In this document: piece by piece, positions 41,910-49,926 of the stretch | Layout of the letters: each line of letters starts with the position of its first letter | Numbering within the stretch: position 1 is the first letter of the stretch | DNA from: Paenibacillus sp. BIHB 4019 | GTDB lineage: Bacteria > Bacillota > Bacilli > Paenibacillales > Paenibacillaceae | Direction: 5' to 3' | Assembly (NCBI RefSeq): GCF_002741035.1 | Contig: NZ_CP016808.1 | Coordinates: 310,001 to 374,000, forward strand | Length of the DNA: 64,000 nucleotides | Notes under the pieces: generated by a model | The model's database searches: none | Told to the model about the DNA's origin: nothing | Seen by the model: the letters and a program-made list of their open reading frames with translations, nothing else | Translations under genes and position numbers: made by a program

Positions 41910-42011
41910 GCGGCATAGGCGAAAACTATAAACTTTATCTCCATTATATATTAGACCAATAAGTGAATTTATCCTATGATGGGTTGTATAGCGCCGAAGG
42001 GAGCGAGCAAC

Positions 42012-42581
42012 TTGTCCATCTATGACTTTCAAGTTAAAACGATAAACGGAGATTGGTTGGATTGGTCAGCCTATCAGGGGAAGGTTGTCCTCATTGTTAA
42101 TACGGCGAGTAAATGCGGTTATTCCAGCCAATTTGCCGCGCTCCAGCAGCTTTACGAAACCCATCACCAACAGGGACTCAAGATACTGGCTTTCCCCTGC
42201 AATCAATTTAATGACAAAGAACCAGGCAGCGATGCTGAAGTAAAAGCCTATTGCCAACAAAACTTTGGCATTACGTTTCAAATGCTCAGCAAGGTGGACG
42301 TTCGAGGCGAAACGGCTCATCCTTTATTTCACTATTTAGTGAGTGAAGCTCCGTTTCACGGATTTGATATGCAAACCCCGAACGGCAAGTGGCTGGACCA
42401 GTTTTTACGTGAAAAATACCCCGATCTGCATGCTGGAGATGGAATTAAGTGGAATTTCTCCAAGTTTCTCATTGATCGCAGCGGTCGAGTCGCAGGCCGT
42501 TTTGAGCCGACTGTACTACCGCATGAGCTTGATTCAGCGATAAGTGCTTTGCTTAAAAAAAATGAAAAGCAAGGCATTTAG
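42012..42581 (+). CDS. Glutathione peroxidase-family thiol peroxidase
   Basis: A 189-residue thioredoxin-fold peroxidase that reduces hydroperoxides, in Firmicutes usually with thioredoxin or bacillithiol rather than glutathione. The active Cys35 is in NTASKCGYS (cysteine, not selenocysteine), and the partner Gln and Trp are in FPCNQFNDKEPG and IKWNFSKF. The TTG at 42012 is taken as start since AAGGGAG lies 8 bases before it and the family N-terminus is (M)SIYDFQVKT; the in-frame ATG 36 bases upstream has no ribosome site. The stop codon lies inside the terminator stem. Confidence 0.92.
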   Translation: MSIYDFQVKTINGDWLDWSAYQGKVVLIVNTASKCGYSSQFAALQQLYETHHQQGLKILAFPCNQFNDKEPGSDAEVKAYCQQNFGITFQMLSKVDVRGETAHPLFHYLVSEAPFHGFDMQTPNGKWLDQFLREKYPDLHAGDGIKWNFSKFLIDRSGRVAGRFEPTVLPHELDSAISALLKKNEKQGI

Positions 42582-42613
42582 CTCGTCCATCCGAGCTAAA
42601 TGCCTTGCTTTTT
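42565..42613. terminator. Bidirectional terminator overlapping the peroxidase stop codon
   Basis: AAAAGCAAGGCATTTAGCTCG pairs perfectly with CGAGCTAAATGCCTTGCTTTT around a 6-base loop. The last codons and the TAG stop (42579-42581) form the left arm. It also serves the convergent AIM24 gene. Confidence 0.93.
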
Positions 42614-42661
42614 CACAATCCTTCGACCTTCGAGCCGATCCGTCTATGTACCATCGTTTGA

Positions 42662-43336
42662 TCACTTTGGAATAAACTGATTAATCCAGCCGCCGAAGCT
42701 TTTCGGATTTCTCGTTTGAATCAAGACGACGCCTTCGCCACGGAATCGGCACACAACGCCTTCGCCACTTGTAATGCTGGATAACCAGCCGTTAGCAGCC
42801 TTCTCGATCCGGTAATCCATATAATCAGGCCATGCAACCAGATGTCCGTTATCAATGATAACTTCCTCGCCTGCAGCAAGCTGCACGGCATGAATCGTGC
42901 CGTAGGAGGAAAGAAACACCGTTCCTTTGCCGCTAATTTCAACGATAAAGAAACCTTCGCCTGACAAGAAACCTTTCGCCAGGTTTTGCATCTTCGTGTT
43001 AACCTCAATACCCGGCGTCCCAGCCAAGAAACCATCCTTCTGCACATACAGCTTGTACGACCCATCAAGCTCAATCGATTCAATATCGCCAATCGCTGCA
43101 GAAGCAAGCAAGGCTTCGCCTGGGCCCCGTGTGGCAGACAGCTCTTGAAAGAAAAACTTCTCGCCGCTCAGCATCCGTCCAAGGCCGCGCATAATGCCGC
43201 CATCGAGCGTACCTTTCAGCTCAAGGTTTGGCGACATCGATACCATCGCACCCGACTCTGCTTTAATCGTCTCGCCGCGCTCCAACTGCACCTTCAATAA
43301 GGGAAAAGCGCCGCGATATAAAATTTCATGTCTCAT
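42662..43336 (-). CDS. AIM24 / TIGR00266-family protein
   Basis: A 224-residue protein of the AIM24 family, a double beta-prism-like fold found in bacteria and mitochondria. Typical parts are GAFPLLKVQLERGETIKAESGAMVSM, GLGRMLSGEKFFFQELSATRGPGEALLA and FLSGEGFFIVEISGKG. Its biochemical role is not established. It starts 59 bases after the ECF sigma gene, with GGAGG 11 bases before the ATG, and may belong to the sigma factor's operon. Confidence 0.92.
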   Translation of the reverse strand: MRHEILYRGAFPLLKVQLERGETIKAESGAMVSMSPNLELKGTLDGGIMRGLGRMLSGEKFFFQELSATRGPGEALLASAAIGDIESIELDGSYKLYVQKDGFLAGTPGIEVNTKMQNLAKGFLSGEGFFIVEISGKGTVFLSSYGTIHAVQLAAGEEVIIDNGHLVAWPDYMDYRIEKAANGWLSSITSGEGVVCRFRGEGVVLIQTRNPKSFGGWINQFIPK

Positions 43337-43395
43337 TTCAATATATTCCTCCGATCATTCGTACTGCCTCAAGCTTGCCGATGTTGGGCCGCTTT

Positions 43396-44022
43396 CTAAA
43401 AAAGCGGTCCACTCATCATCATGCTGCTAAGAAACTTCAAGGAAGCACCACGCAAATTTAGTATGCTCCATTTTTTCTTCAATAGCTGACGCACGCGAAA
43501 TAACCGTGACTTAATGGTGCCGACAGGAACCTGTGTTTCTTGGCTAATTTCATCAAGCGACATATCGTAAAAATATCGCTTCACAACCAGCTCCCGATCC
43601 TTGTCAGACAGTCCCTTCATCACTTCGGATAGCTCCTCGGACAGCTCCTGCTCCAAATACACATGCTCAGGCCCTTTATCCAAGCTCGGCAGCGTTTCCT
43701 TGAGCGGCCATTGCGACATAAAGTAATCCGGCTCTGCATCCAAAGAGACGCTTCGGCGCGTCTTGCGTTTTCTGAGCGTATCAATACATAAATTAATCGT
43801 AATTTGAAAAATCCAGGTCGTGAAGTTTTTCGAAGGGTCGAACTTATCGATATTCGTCAAAAGGCGAATAAACGTCTCTTGCAGAACATCTTCGCTTTCC
43901 TGACGGCTGCCAAGCATCCTATAAGCAGTTGAAAACAGCCTATCATAATAGACCTTTGTAATTTCCGCGAAAACCAACGGGTCCTTCTCTTTGATCCGAA
44001 CCGCTAACTGGGAAGCATCCAT
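43396..44022 (-). CDS. ECF sigma factor, SigW-like
   Basis: A 208-residue sigma-70 of the extracytoplasmic group. Region 2 (about 20-95) has YRMLGSRQESEDVLQETFIRL and NIDKFDPSKNFTTWIFQITINLCIDTLRKRKTRR. Region 4 (about 140-190) has YFYDMSLDEISQETQVPVGTIKSRLFRVRQLLKKK. The region-2 wording is close to SigW. No anti-sigma gene (no ZAS HxxxCxxC protein) is adjacent. A SigW-type promoter stands in front of the TerD genes at the other end of the same cluster, which fits the SigW control known for the Bacillus subtilis yce and xpaC-yaaN operons. Confidence 0.92.
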   Translation of the reverse strand: MDASQLAVRIKEKDPLVFAEITKVYYDRLFSTAYRMLGSRQESEDVLQETFIRLLTNIDKFDPSKNFTTWIFQITINLCIDTLRKRKTRRSVSLDAEPDYFMSQWPLKETLPSLDKGPEHVYLEQELSEELSEVMKGLSDKDRELVVKRYFYDMSLDEISQETQVPVGTIKSRLFRVRQLLKKKWSILNLRGASLKFLSSMMMSGPLF

Positions 44023-44068
44023 AATTTCTCTCCAAACTTAAATAGGATAATAGACTTTAACATTGGCA

Positions 44069-44629
44069 TTACCGAATTTTGGCGATATCCTCGCCCGCCC
44101 TCTTATACGCCTTCACAAGCTCCTGAATTTGATTAAATTCACTGTCTCCCGGCCCAAGGCCATCCATAAACATTTTCTGCAGCACCGATTTGAAAAGGGT
44201 TGTCCGCTCTTCAATGAAGCTGCGTTCCAGCTCCAAAATTTCATCCAGTGTATGGCTGTTAATGAAATCATCCAGCTCGCTTCGCTCCGCGCGGCCGCCG
44301 CCCCTATCACCGCCGTAACGCTCACCGCGCAGCCTCTCCGGCTCCGGCATAGGCTCCTCTTCCTCGTAAGGATTCAGATTAACCGAGGAACGAATCGACG
44401 ATAAAATAATATTTTCTTTCGCGAGCATGATTTGGAACGACTTGTTTTGAAATAAATCGCTCATAACGCTGCGACACAAATCTCGATTTTTAAGTAAGAT
44501 GCCATCGAAGGGATGAATGGTCCAATTATCATTCGAATAAAATAAATTAAATATAAATTTCTCGCTGCCAAAAACGTATTCTACGTTTATTGTATGTTCA
44601 TCCAGCATTTCAAATGAAAAATCCAACAT
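44069..44629 (-). CDS. Hypothetical protein linked to the sigma factor
   Basis: A 186-residue protein, not recognised. The N-terminal half (about 1-75) looks like a beta-rich domain with the FGSEKFIFNLFYSNDNWTIHP stretch, then an acidic/Gly-Arg linker (YEEEEPMPEPERLRGERYGG), and a C-terminal helical part (about 125-186; LDDFINSHTLDEILELERSFIEERTTLFKSVL). No membrane segment. The ATG at 44629 has GGAGGG 7 bases upstream; the longer frame starts inside that site. It lies 46 bases before the ECF sigma gene, so it could be its regulator, though it has no known anti-sigma motif. Confidence 0.7.
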   Translation of the reverse strand: MLDFSFEMLDEHTINVEYVFGSEKFIFNLFYSNDNWTIHPFDGILLKNRDLCRSVMSDLFQNKSFQIMLAKENIILSSIRSSVNLNPYEEEEPMPEPERLRGERYGGDRGGGRAERSELDDFINSHTLDEILELERSFIEERTTLFKSVLQKMFMDGLGPGDSEFNQIQELVKAYKRAGEDIAKIR

Positions 44630-44758
44630 TATCGTTCCCTCCATACGAGCAGCAGGCCCGAATTCTTCCGATAAGTCAATTTTACCAAATGATCCGCCAT
44701 TACGCTAATATTATATAAAATTCGACTCTATTCTCGTTTTCCATAGAACGATAACAAT

Positions 44759-44792
44759 GGCCGCATCTTCCTGTACTACAGAAAATACGGCC
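44759..44792 (-). terminator. Terminator-like hairpin after the 52-residue gene
   Basis: GGCCGTATTTTCTG pairs with CAGGAAGATGCGGCC around TAGTA on the minus strand. The T-run is weak, so part of the transcript may continue into the sigma region. Confidence 0.55.
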
Positions 44793-44802
44793 CTGCCCAC
44801 GA

Positions 44803-44961
44803 TTATAATTGGTTATGCTGCTCTAAAATGGCCTCTACCCGTTCGCTGGTGGCAACGATAATCAACGTTACAATCAATAAGCCGAGCGTGCCTACTGCAA
44901 TCAAAGACAACCATCCTCTCATTCCATCGCTTTTGTTAAGCCTATGAATGAGTGGCGCCAT
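44803..44961 (-). CDS. Single-span small membrane protein, 52 residues
   Basis: Read on the minus strand from the ATG at 44961 to TAA at 44803. An N-terminal basic stretch (HRLNKSDGMRGW) is followed by one strong membrane segment (about 18-38; LSLIAVGTLGLLIVTLIIVAT) and a charged tail ending in LEQHNQL. AAGGA lies about 10 bases upstream. It starts 43 bases after the TelA gene on the same strand, so it is likely a member of the Ter operon. No family was recognised, and it is short enough to be missed by usual gene finders. Confidence 0.65.
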   Translation of the reverse strand: MAPLIHRLNKSDGMRGWLSLIAVGTLGLLIVTLIIVATSERVEAILEQHNQL

Positions 44962-45004
44962 CTATGTGTGTCCTTGCTAAAATAGAACGAGCCTCCTGCT
45001 ATAT

Positions 45005-46111
45005 TTAGCTGAGCAGCCTGTCTATATCGTTTCCGCCAGCAGCTCCGCTGCTAATGGCCGCTTGCGATTGTCCGCCTGTATCCAAGCCTAGACGCTTCGA
45101 CATGCTTTGGTTAATTTGTGCCAGCTTCTCCGTATGGGTTTTGCAGGTCGCGATAATGTCGCGATTGGATTTCTCCGATGTGTCGAGCGCTGTAATCAGG
45201 TCGGCAATCGCCGTGTTGACAGCCTCCAGCGACATCGCTGGTTTTTTGAGCAGCTCCGCCGACTTTTCCGTTGACGTTTTGAGCAGCTCAGCATTGCGCT
45301 TGAACTGGTCTTCAATCGTGCTGTTTACACTCTCGACTGCATTTGCGATTTTTAACTGATCCTCAATAGCGAGCGTGATCATTGCCGAAACCGTAATCAG
45401 ATTAGACGCTTTATAAATGCTGTTGTTGACCGCATCAATCAGCTTGTCGCTGTTGTCATTGACGATGTCCGTCGCAGCAACTGCCTGATTGAACAGCAAT
45501 ATATCCTCGGTCATCGACTGGATGCGGGTGACGACTTTACGCAAGCCGCGCTCCAGATACGTTTTGCGTTGTTCATTTTCCGGCTTGGCAATTTCCGTTT
45601 CGAATAACTCCTTGAGCTTGTTGCCCATGGCGATCTTCTCTTGCAGCGAATAAATTTCCTCAAGCGAGCTGCGCTTGAGCGTACGCATATTCACAATGCT
45701 CTCCTCAAGGCCATCCTTGCCGTCACGCAGCCCCTGTACAATCGCATCAATATTCGTCCGCACGGACTGATATTTATAAACGTAATTTTTCACAGGGGAC
45801 TTGCGGATCAGCTTGCCGATAAAGCCGACGTTTTTACTTTGCTGCAAAGATTCGCATTCATTACGCAGCGACAAAATCAGATTCGATACTTGGCTGGACC
45901 CGCCTGACATGAGGGTGGCGACCGGACGTTCCAGCTGCTTAAGTGTCGCGCCCGCACGCTCCTGCGTCTTGGCGCCCAGCTTGCCCATCTCGTCCATTAA
46001 GCCATCGAGTGAGAGCGTATCGGCCTGCGCTACCTTCTGAATAATGACGGCCGCTTCCTGGACGGCCTTCTGCTCGTCTTCTTTTTTCAATTGAATCGTT
46101 TGTATGGACAC
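45005..46111 (-). CDS. telA: Toxic-anion-resistance protein TelA (KlaA/YceH/YaaN family)
   Basis: A 368-residue, mainly helical protein with coiled-coil stretches (MGKLGAKTQERAGATLKQLERPVATLM; DGLEESIVNMRTLKRSSLEEIYSLQEKI). It matches Pfam TelA by the LSLRNECESLQQSKNV / VNSTIEDQFKRNAELLKTSTE segments. In Bacillus, relatives (YceH, YaaN) lie beside TerD or XpaC genes and respond to cell-envelope stress. It follows the XpaC-like gene by 39 bases. It is soluble and probably acts at the inner face of the membrane with XpaC. Confidence 0.9.
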   Translation of the reverse strand: MSIQTIQLKKEDEQKAVQEAAVIIQKVAQADTLSLDGLMDEMGKLGAKTQERAGATLKQLERPVATLMSGGSSQVSNLILSLRNECESLQQSKNVGFIGKLIRKSPVKNYVYKYQSVRTNIDAIVQGLRDGKDGLEESIVNMRTLKRSSLEEIYSLQEKIAMGNKLKELFETEIAKPENEQRKTYLERGLRKVVTRIQSMTEDILLFNQAVAATDIVNDNSDKLIDAVNNSIYKASNLITVSAMITLAIEDQLKIANAVESVNSTIEDQFKRNAELLKTSTEKSAELLKKPAMSLEAVNTAIADLITALDTSEKSNRDIIATCKTHTEKLAQINQSMSKRLGLDTGGQSQAAISSGAAGGNDIDRLLS

Positions 46112-46150
46112 TTAAGTTCCCTCCCCACGGATTTTCAATCTAATAGGCCA

Positions 46151-46834
46151 TTAAAACTCCGAGTAGTTGTAGCGTTTGTGAATAACCTCCGCCTTGGTTT
46201 GCAGCTCCATCAAATCCTTGTGTTCAATCGTTGCAACAATTTCAGAAATTTTGGTATTAATATCTCTCAGGCCATTTAGCAAAATGCGGCGGTTTTTCGT
46301 TTTGGCATCGCCGCTCAGCCTTAAGAAAGGATTGATGACGCTGTTCAGCTCCTTGAGCACCAGCCGTCTGACCGTATGATTAATTTCATCATTATTCAGT
46401 TCAGTCAGGAGCGGCAATACTCGGTGCAAACGGAGAAAAAGCGAACAGGACTTTTCCACAATTTCATTGTCCAGCGTATTTTTCTGCCCTTCGGATATAA
46501 CCATATCCTCCAGCACTTCCAAATACTCCAGCACGGGATCAAATATCGGGCTAATCGCCGGTGCTGGTGCAGATGCAAATGCCCCGCCTCCGCCAGAGGA
46601 AGAAGGCTGCACAGCTTCTGGCAGCTGCCCAGGCTCAGAAGAAGCACGGGCTGGCGACGGAATTGCATCGATAATATTGGTTTTGCGCAGCAGCCGCTTC
46701 TCATCGAGCACGACACCCACGAGTGTAGCTGCGACTGGAATAAGCACTGTAATAAATTCTGGCAGCAGCCAGCTTGTTGCAGCGGCAATAACAAGTCCGA
46801 TTGCCGCTCCGATAATCGAGCGTTTTTGAATCAC
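46151..46834 (-). CDS. XpaC-like membrane protein
   Basis: A 227-residue protein with two N-terminal membrane segments (about 5-22 and 25-42), a Pro/Ser/Gly/Ala-rich linker and a helical C-terminal domain (about 95-227; VLEYLEVLEDMVISEGQKNTLDNEIVEKSC). The layout matches XpaC, which is paired with a TelA relative (YaaN) in Bacillus. It is probably the membrane anchor of the TelA protein encoded next. The GTG at 46834 follows GGAGGGTGAGAGA; the longer TTG frame begins inside that site. The family match is by layout and position rather than by strong motif. Confidence 0.65.
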   Translation of the reverse strand: MIQKRSIIGAAIGLVIAAATSWLLPEFITVLIPVAATLVGVVLDEKRLLRKTNIIDAIPSPARASSEPGQLPEAVQPSSSGGGGAFASAPAPAISPIFDPVLEYLEVLEDMVISEGQKNTLDNEIVEKSCSLFLRLHRVLPLLTELNNDEINHTVRRLVLKELNSVINPFLRLSGDAKTKNRRILLNGLRDINTKISEIVATIEHKDLMELQTKAEVIHKRYNYSEF

Positions 46835-46868
46835 TCTCTCACCCTCCAACCTGCTGTGCCACTCGCTT

Positions 46869-47900
46869 CTATTCGAATGCTGTCATTCGCATCGGCTGCT
46901 CAACGTGGCTCGCCAGTACGCCATACTCAGGCGTCAGCTTGTCCACCTCTCCTCCAAGCGCCAGCTTGACCGCCAGATAAGGAAAGTTGATGCCGCTCAG
47001 ACAGGAAACATGGAGACCGCCAGACATCCGCGGATTAATCTCCAGAAGCTTGGGCACTCCATTTTTATATTTCATTTGTATATTATAATTGTAAGGGATT
47101 TTGTACGTTTCTGAAACCCTTTGGGCAATTTCCAGTAATTCTGGCACATTGTCGAGCAGGCGCAGACGCCCGCCGGCTTTGCGGCGCGGAACTGCAGCAA
47201 GCAGCTCGCCGTTCGGCGCAGCTAGGCAATCGATGCTGTATTCAAACCCGTCAAGCAGCTCCATCACCATCAAATCTCCAAACTGCGGGACAGTCGATAA
47301 GGTACGGTACACCTCTTCAAACGGCAGCGCGCGTGAAACCGAGCCGAACAAATCCGCCAGCTTGTCGCGCTCATTGTCAATGATGCGGAAGCCTTGTCCA
47401 CCTTCGCCATCCGTTGGTTTAAAGCAGACGCGATGCCCCTTGGATACCAAATCGTCATAGGCCGCCTTAAACTGCTCTGCCGTTGAAACCACATGATAAT
47501 CAGGAATGACCATAATGCCGCTCTCGCTCACCGATTCATAAAACTGATCCTTGACCATCAGCTTGCCGAGCAGCTCCTCATCCTGGATAGCGACGACTTT
47601 AACGCCTATTTCATCAAAACGCTTGATGCTCTTCACTATATCCAGCATATTCAGTCTTGGGACGAACACATCTATTTTATACCTTAAACAGAAATCAATG
47701 CAAAAATCAACATAAGCCTCGCCTTTGACAGAAGGCTCAACCTCCGCCACATCGCAAGCTTGCAGCGACATATGCTTCGGATCGGAATGCGTGCCGTACA
47801 GCTCAAAGGCTGCTCCGTCGCTATTGTTACGAATCGCATTCATATAATGATAAGCGACCGAAAACCAGCGGTTGAACCATACTTTTGTTACGTTGCTCAT
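46869..47900 (-). CDS. ATP-grasp enzyme of the Ter biosynthetic module
   Basis: A 343-residue ATP-grasp ligase. The ATP-binding parts are HRVCFKPTDGEGGQGFRII and the metal end is LEINPRMSGGLHVS. It would join a carboxylate to an amine or similar group. It belongs to a five-gene block conserved with Ter genes and predicted to make a nucleoside-like compound. The ATG overlaps the end of the HAD gene by 4 bases. It lies 34 bases before the XpaC-like gene. Confidence 0.88.
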   Translation of the reverse strand: MSNVTKVWFNRWFSVAYHYMNAIRNNSDGAAFELYGTHSDPKHMSLQACDVAEVEPSVKGEAYVDFCIDFCLRYKIDVFVPRLNMLDIVKSIKRFDEIGVKVVAIQDEELLGKLMVKDQFYESVSESGIMVIPDYHVVSTAEQFKAAYDDLVSKGHRVCFKPTDGEGGQGFRIIDNERDKLADLFGSVSRALPFEEVYRTLSTVPQFGDLMVMELLDGFEYSIDCLAAPNGELLAAVPRRKAGGRLRLLDNVPELLEIAQRVSETYKIPYNYNIQMKYKNGVPKLLEINPRMSGGLHVSCLSGINFPYLAVKLALGGEVDKLTPEYGVLASHVEQPMRMTAFE

Positions 47901-48748
47901 ACGTTTGCCTTCCTTTCGACTGCTGCTGCTGTCTTAAATTCAGCCATGACGGTGGACACAAAGTCCAAAATTTGCTGCGAAGCCATAATGCCCGAATGCG
48001 TTGTAAACGTGTAAGCCAAATTTCCCGGCTCGCGCTGCTCCTGGCGAAACAGCTCGCCGTGCCTTGGGGCAATCGCATGACTTGCCGCGTCTAGCAGGCA
48101 CTGGTCCAGCAAGGAATCGCCGGAGGCAGCAACGACCGTCGCTCCAAGCTGCTGCTTCAAATGCAAGAGCGCCGCGCTTTTGCTCACCTCATTTGGCACG
48201 AGATAAATTTTGCGTCCTTGTACCGACACTTTCCAGCCAAGCGCCGTAATTCGTTCCACAGCCCGGCTCACCTGCTCGGTTGGCATCCGCTCGCGATCAA
48301 TGACGTAGGCGAAAAAAAGCTCATCGCAATAACGCTCGCCATGAATCCAATCCGTGCTCGCCACCTCATCGAAGATCGCTTTAATTTCCGACGCCGGAGC
48401 CGCACTAGCCGCAATAAGCGTCTGGATATGCGCGCTCCATTCTTCATTCCTTACGCCATTTACCAAAATATTGCCGCCATTGCTCGTGATCGCATAGGTT
48501 GGCGCTATATGGTCGCGGAACAGCTCAATTCGGTTGTACTGCTCCATCGTCCGGGTCGTCACTGGAATAAAATGAACCTCCTGTGCAATAGCTTGCAGCA
48601 GCGGCAACATTTCCGTCAAAAAATACGACAGCACTTGACCATCCTTCGTTTCTGCGGGCATCACGAGCCCCGAGCCCTCCGCGCCATCCAGTCCCATCGA
48701 TCTCGTGGAATAAATGAGCGTCTGATCAAGATCACTGGCGAAAATCAT
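47897..48748 (-). CDS. HAD-superfamily phosphatase of the Ter biosynthetic module
   Basis: A 283-residue HAD hydrolase of the Cof/sucrose-phosphatase type. Motif I is FASDLDQTLIYS (nucleophile and acid/base Asp), motif II is the VTTRT stretch, and motif IV is ASGDSLLDQCLL. It likely removes a phosphate from an intermediate of the pathway made by the neighbouring PRTases. It overlaps both neighbours by 4 bases, so translation is tightly coupled. Confidence 0.88.
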   Translation of the reverse strand: MIFASDLDQTLIYSTRSMGLDGAEGSGLVMPAETKDGQVLSYFLTEMLPLLQAIAQEVHFIPVTTRTMEQYNRIELFRDHIAPTYAITSNGGNILVNGVRNEEWSAHIQTLIAASAAPASEIKAIFDEVASTDWIHGERYCDELFFAYVIDRERMPTEQVSRAVERITALGWKVSVQGRKIYLVPNEVSKSAALLHLKQQLGATVVAASGDSLLDQCLLDAASHAIAPRHGELFRQEQREPGNLAYTFTTHSGIMASQQILDFVSTVMAEFKTAAAVERKANV

Positions 48749-49926
48749 ACAGCTTCCTCCTCGGCAGAAGCAGCAATATCCGCCTTTTTATTTTTCGGTT
48801 TAATAATGCCGCAGCAGGAATACGTCAGTTCAGGAAATACTTCCACTGGAACGCCGCGATCGCTGGCCAGCAGCAAAATATGCTGAAGCCCCTGGTTGTC
48901 CAAGCGGTCCACGAGAATCTTCCAAGGCACGCGCCGCAGCAGCACCCGTGTCGTCTCTCCAACGCCCGGCTTCACCAAATTAATATCCTCGATGCCGTAA
49001 AGTTTTTGAATCGCTTTAATATCCTTCAGCCCCTGCCAAGTTACCTCAGCCTTCTCGTTCATCAGCTTCACAGCTTCCTGCTTCGCCTGCTGTGAGATTT
49101 GGCTGAAATACGCGGATACCGTATCGATGAAATGATTCGACAAATCATCCTTCATCCATTCCTTATAAAACTTCGCCCCGTGAAAATCATCCGGCCCAAT
49201 GATATCGCCGCGAAGTACCGTGCGGCTCATCAGCCCGGACACGGTAGAATTAAGGCAAGCACTCGGAATGAGGAAATCTTCGCGGGTGCCGAATATGCTT
49301 GAGCTGCAGGCAGGATCTGCCAGTACCGCAAGCTCCGCATCCAGCTGGGTGCCGTACTTCTGCTTGAATGTGTTGCAAGCTTCAATCAGCACTTGAGTAA
49401 TGGCGCCTTTGCCTGTCCAGCCATCCACGAATTGAAGCTTTGCCTCCGGGCCATGCTGCTGCAAAATATAAAGCAGCGCATTTTCATCAATGCCCTTGCC
49501 GCGAATGATCGAGATGCTGTAGTGCGGCACATCAAGCCCGCATCGCTCTGCTATGTAGCGCTTCATCAGAATGCCAATTGGCGTCCCCGCTCTCGCTAAA
49601 GAAACGAGCACCGTCTGCTTGCCGCTGCGCGCTACTACCTGTTCGGCTACGATGCCAGCAGCCAGTGCTACCCGCTTTGCCGATTCCGTCAATGTCTGGT
49701 GAAACAGCTGGATGTATTCCGGCGTCGGCTGGTATTCTACAGGCAGCATTTCCGAATAATGCACACCGGATTGGATCGCTTCCTCGCGATCCTCGGTTCC
49801 CCGCTCCAGCTGCACATCACTCAAATCCTTCAATAGAAAAACGACGTCGGACGGCTTATAGCTGCCAAGCGGCTTTGGAGCCCCGATCGGTTTTTGCAAC
49901 CGTTGTTCAAGCAAGCTTCTGCTCAT
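48745..49926 (-). CDS. PRTase_1-PELOTA protein ('cysteine protease StiP' family)
   Basis: A 393-residue protein. The central region carries a PRTase-like fold with AGTPIGILMKRYIA and the phosphoribosyl-pyrophosphate motif LQFVDGWTGKGAITQ (about 185-200). The C-terminus (about 325-375; LRRVPWKILVDRLDNQGLQHILLLASDRGVPVEVF) is a PELOTA-type RNA-binding domain. Databases often name this family 'cysteine protease StiP', but the motifs seen here are those of a phosphoribosyltransferase. It overlaps the TRSP-PRTase and HAD genes by 4 bases each. Part of the Ter-associated module. Confidence 0.85.
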   Translation of the reverse strand: MSRSLLEQRLQKPIGAPKPLGSYKPSDVVFLLKDLSDVQLERGTEDREEAIQSGVHYSEMLPVEYQPTPEYIQLFHQTLTESAKRVALAAGIVAEQVVARSGKQTVLVSLARAGTPIGILMKRYIAERCGLDVPHYSISIIRGKGIDENALLYILQQHGPEAKLQFVDGWTGKGAITQVLIEACNTFKQKYGTQLDAELAVLADPACSSSIFGTREDFLIPSACLNSTVSGLMSRTVLRGDIIGPDDFHGAKFYKEWMKDDLSNHFIDTVSAYFSQISQQAKQEAVKLMNEKAEVTWQGLKDIKAIQKLYGIEDINLVKPGVGETTRVLLRRVPWKILVDRLDNQGLQHILLLASDRGVPVEVFPELTYSCCGIIKPKNKKADIAASAEEEAV

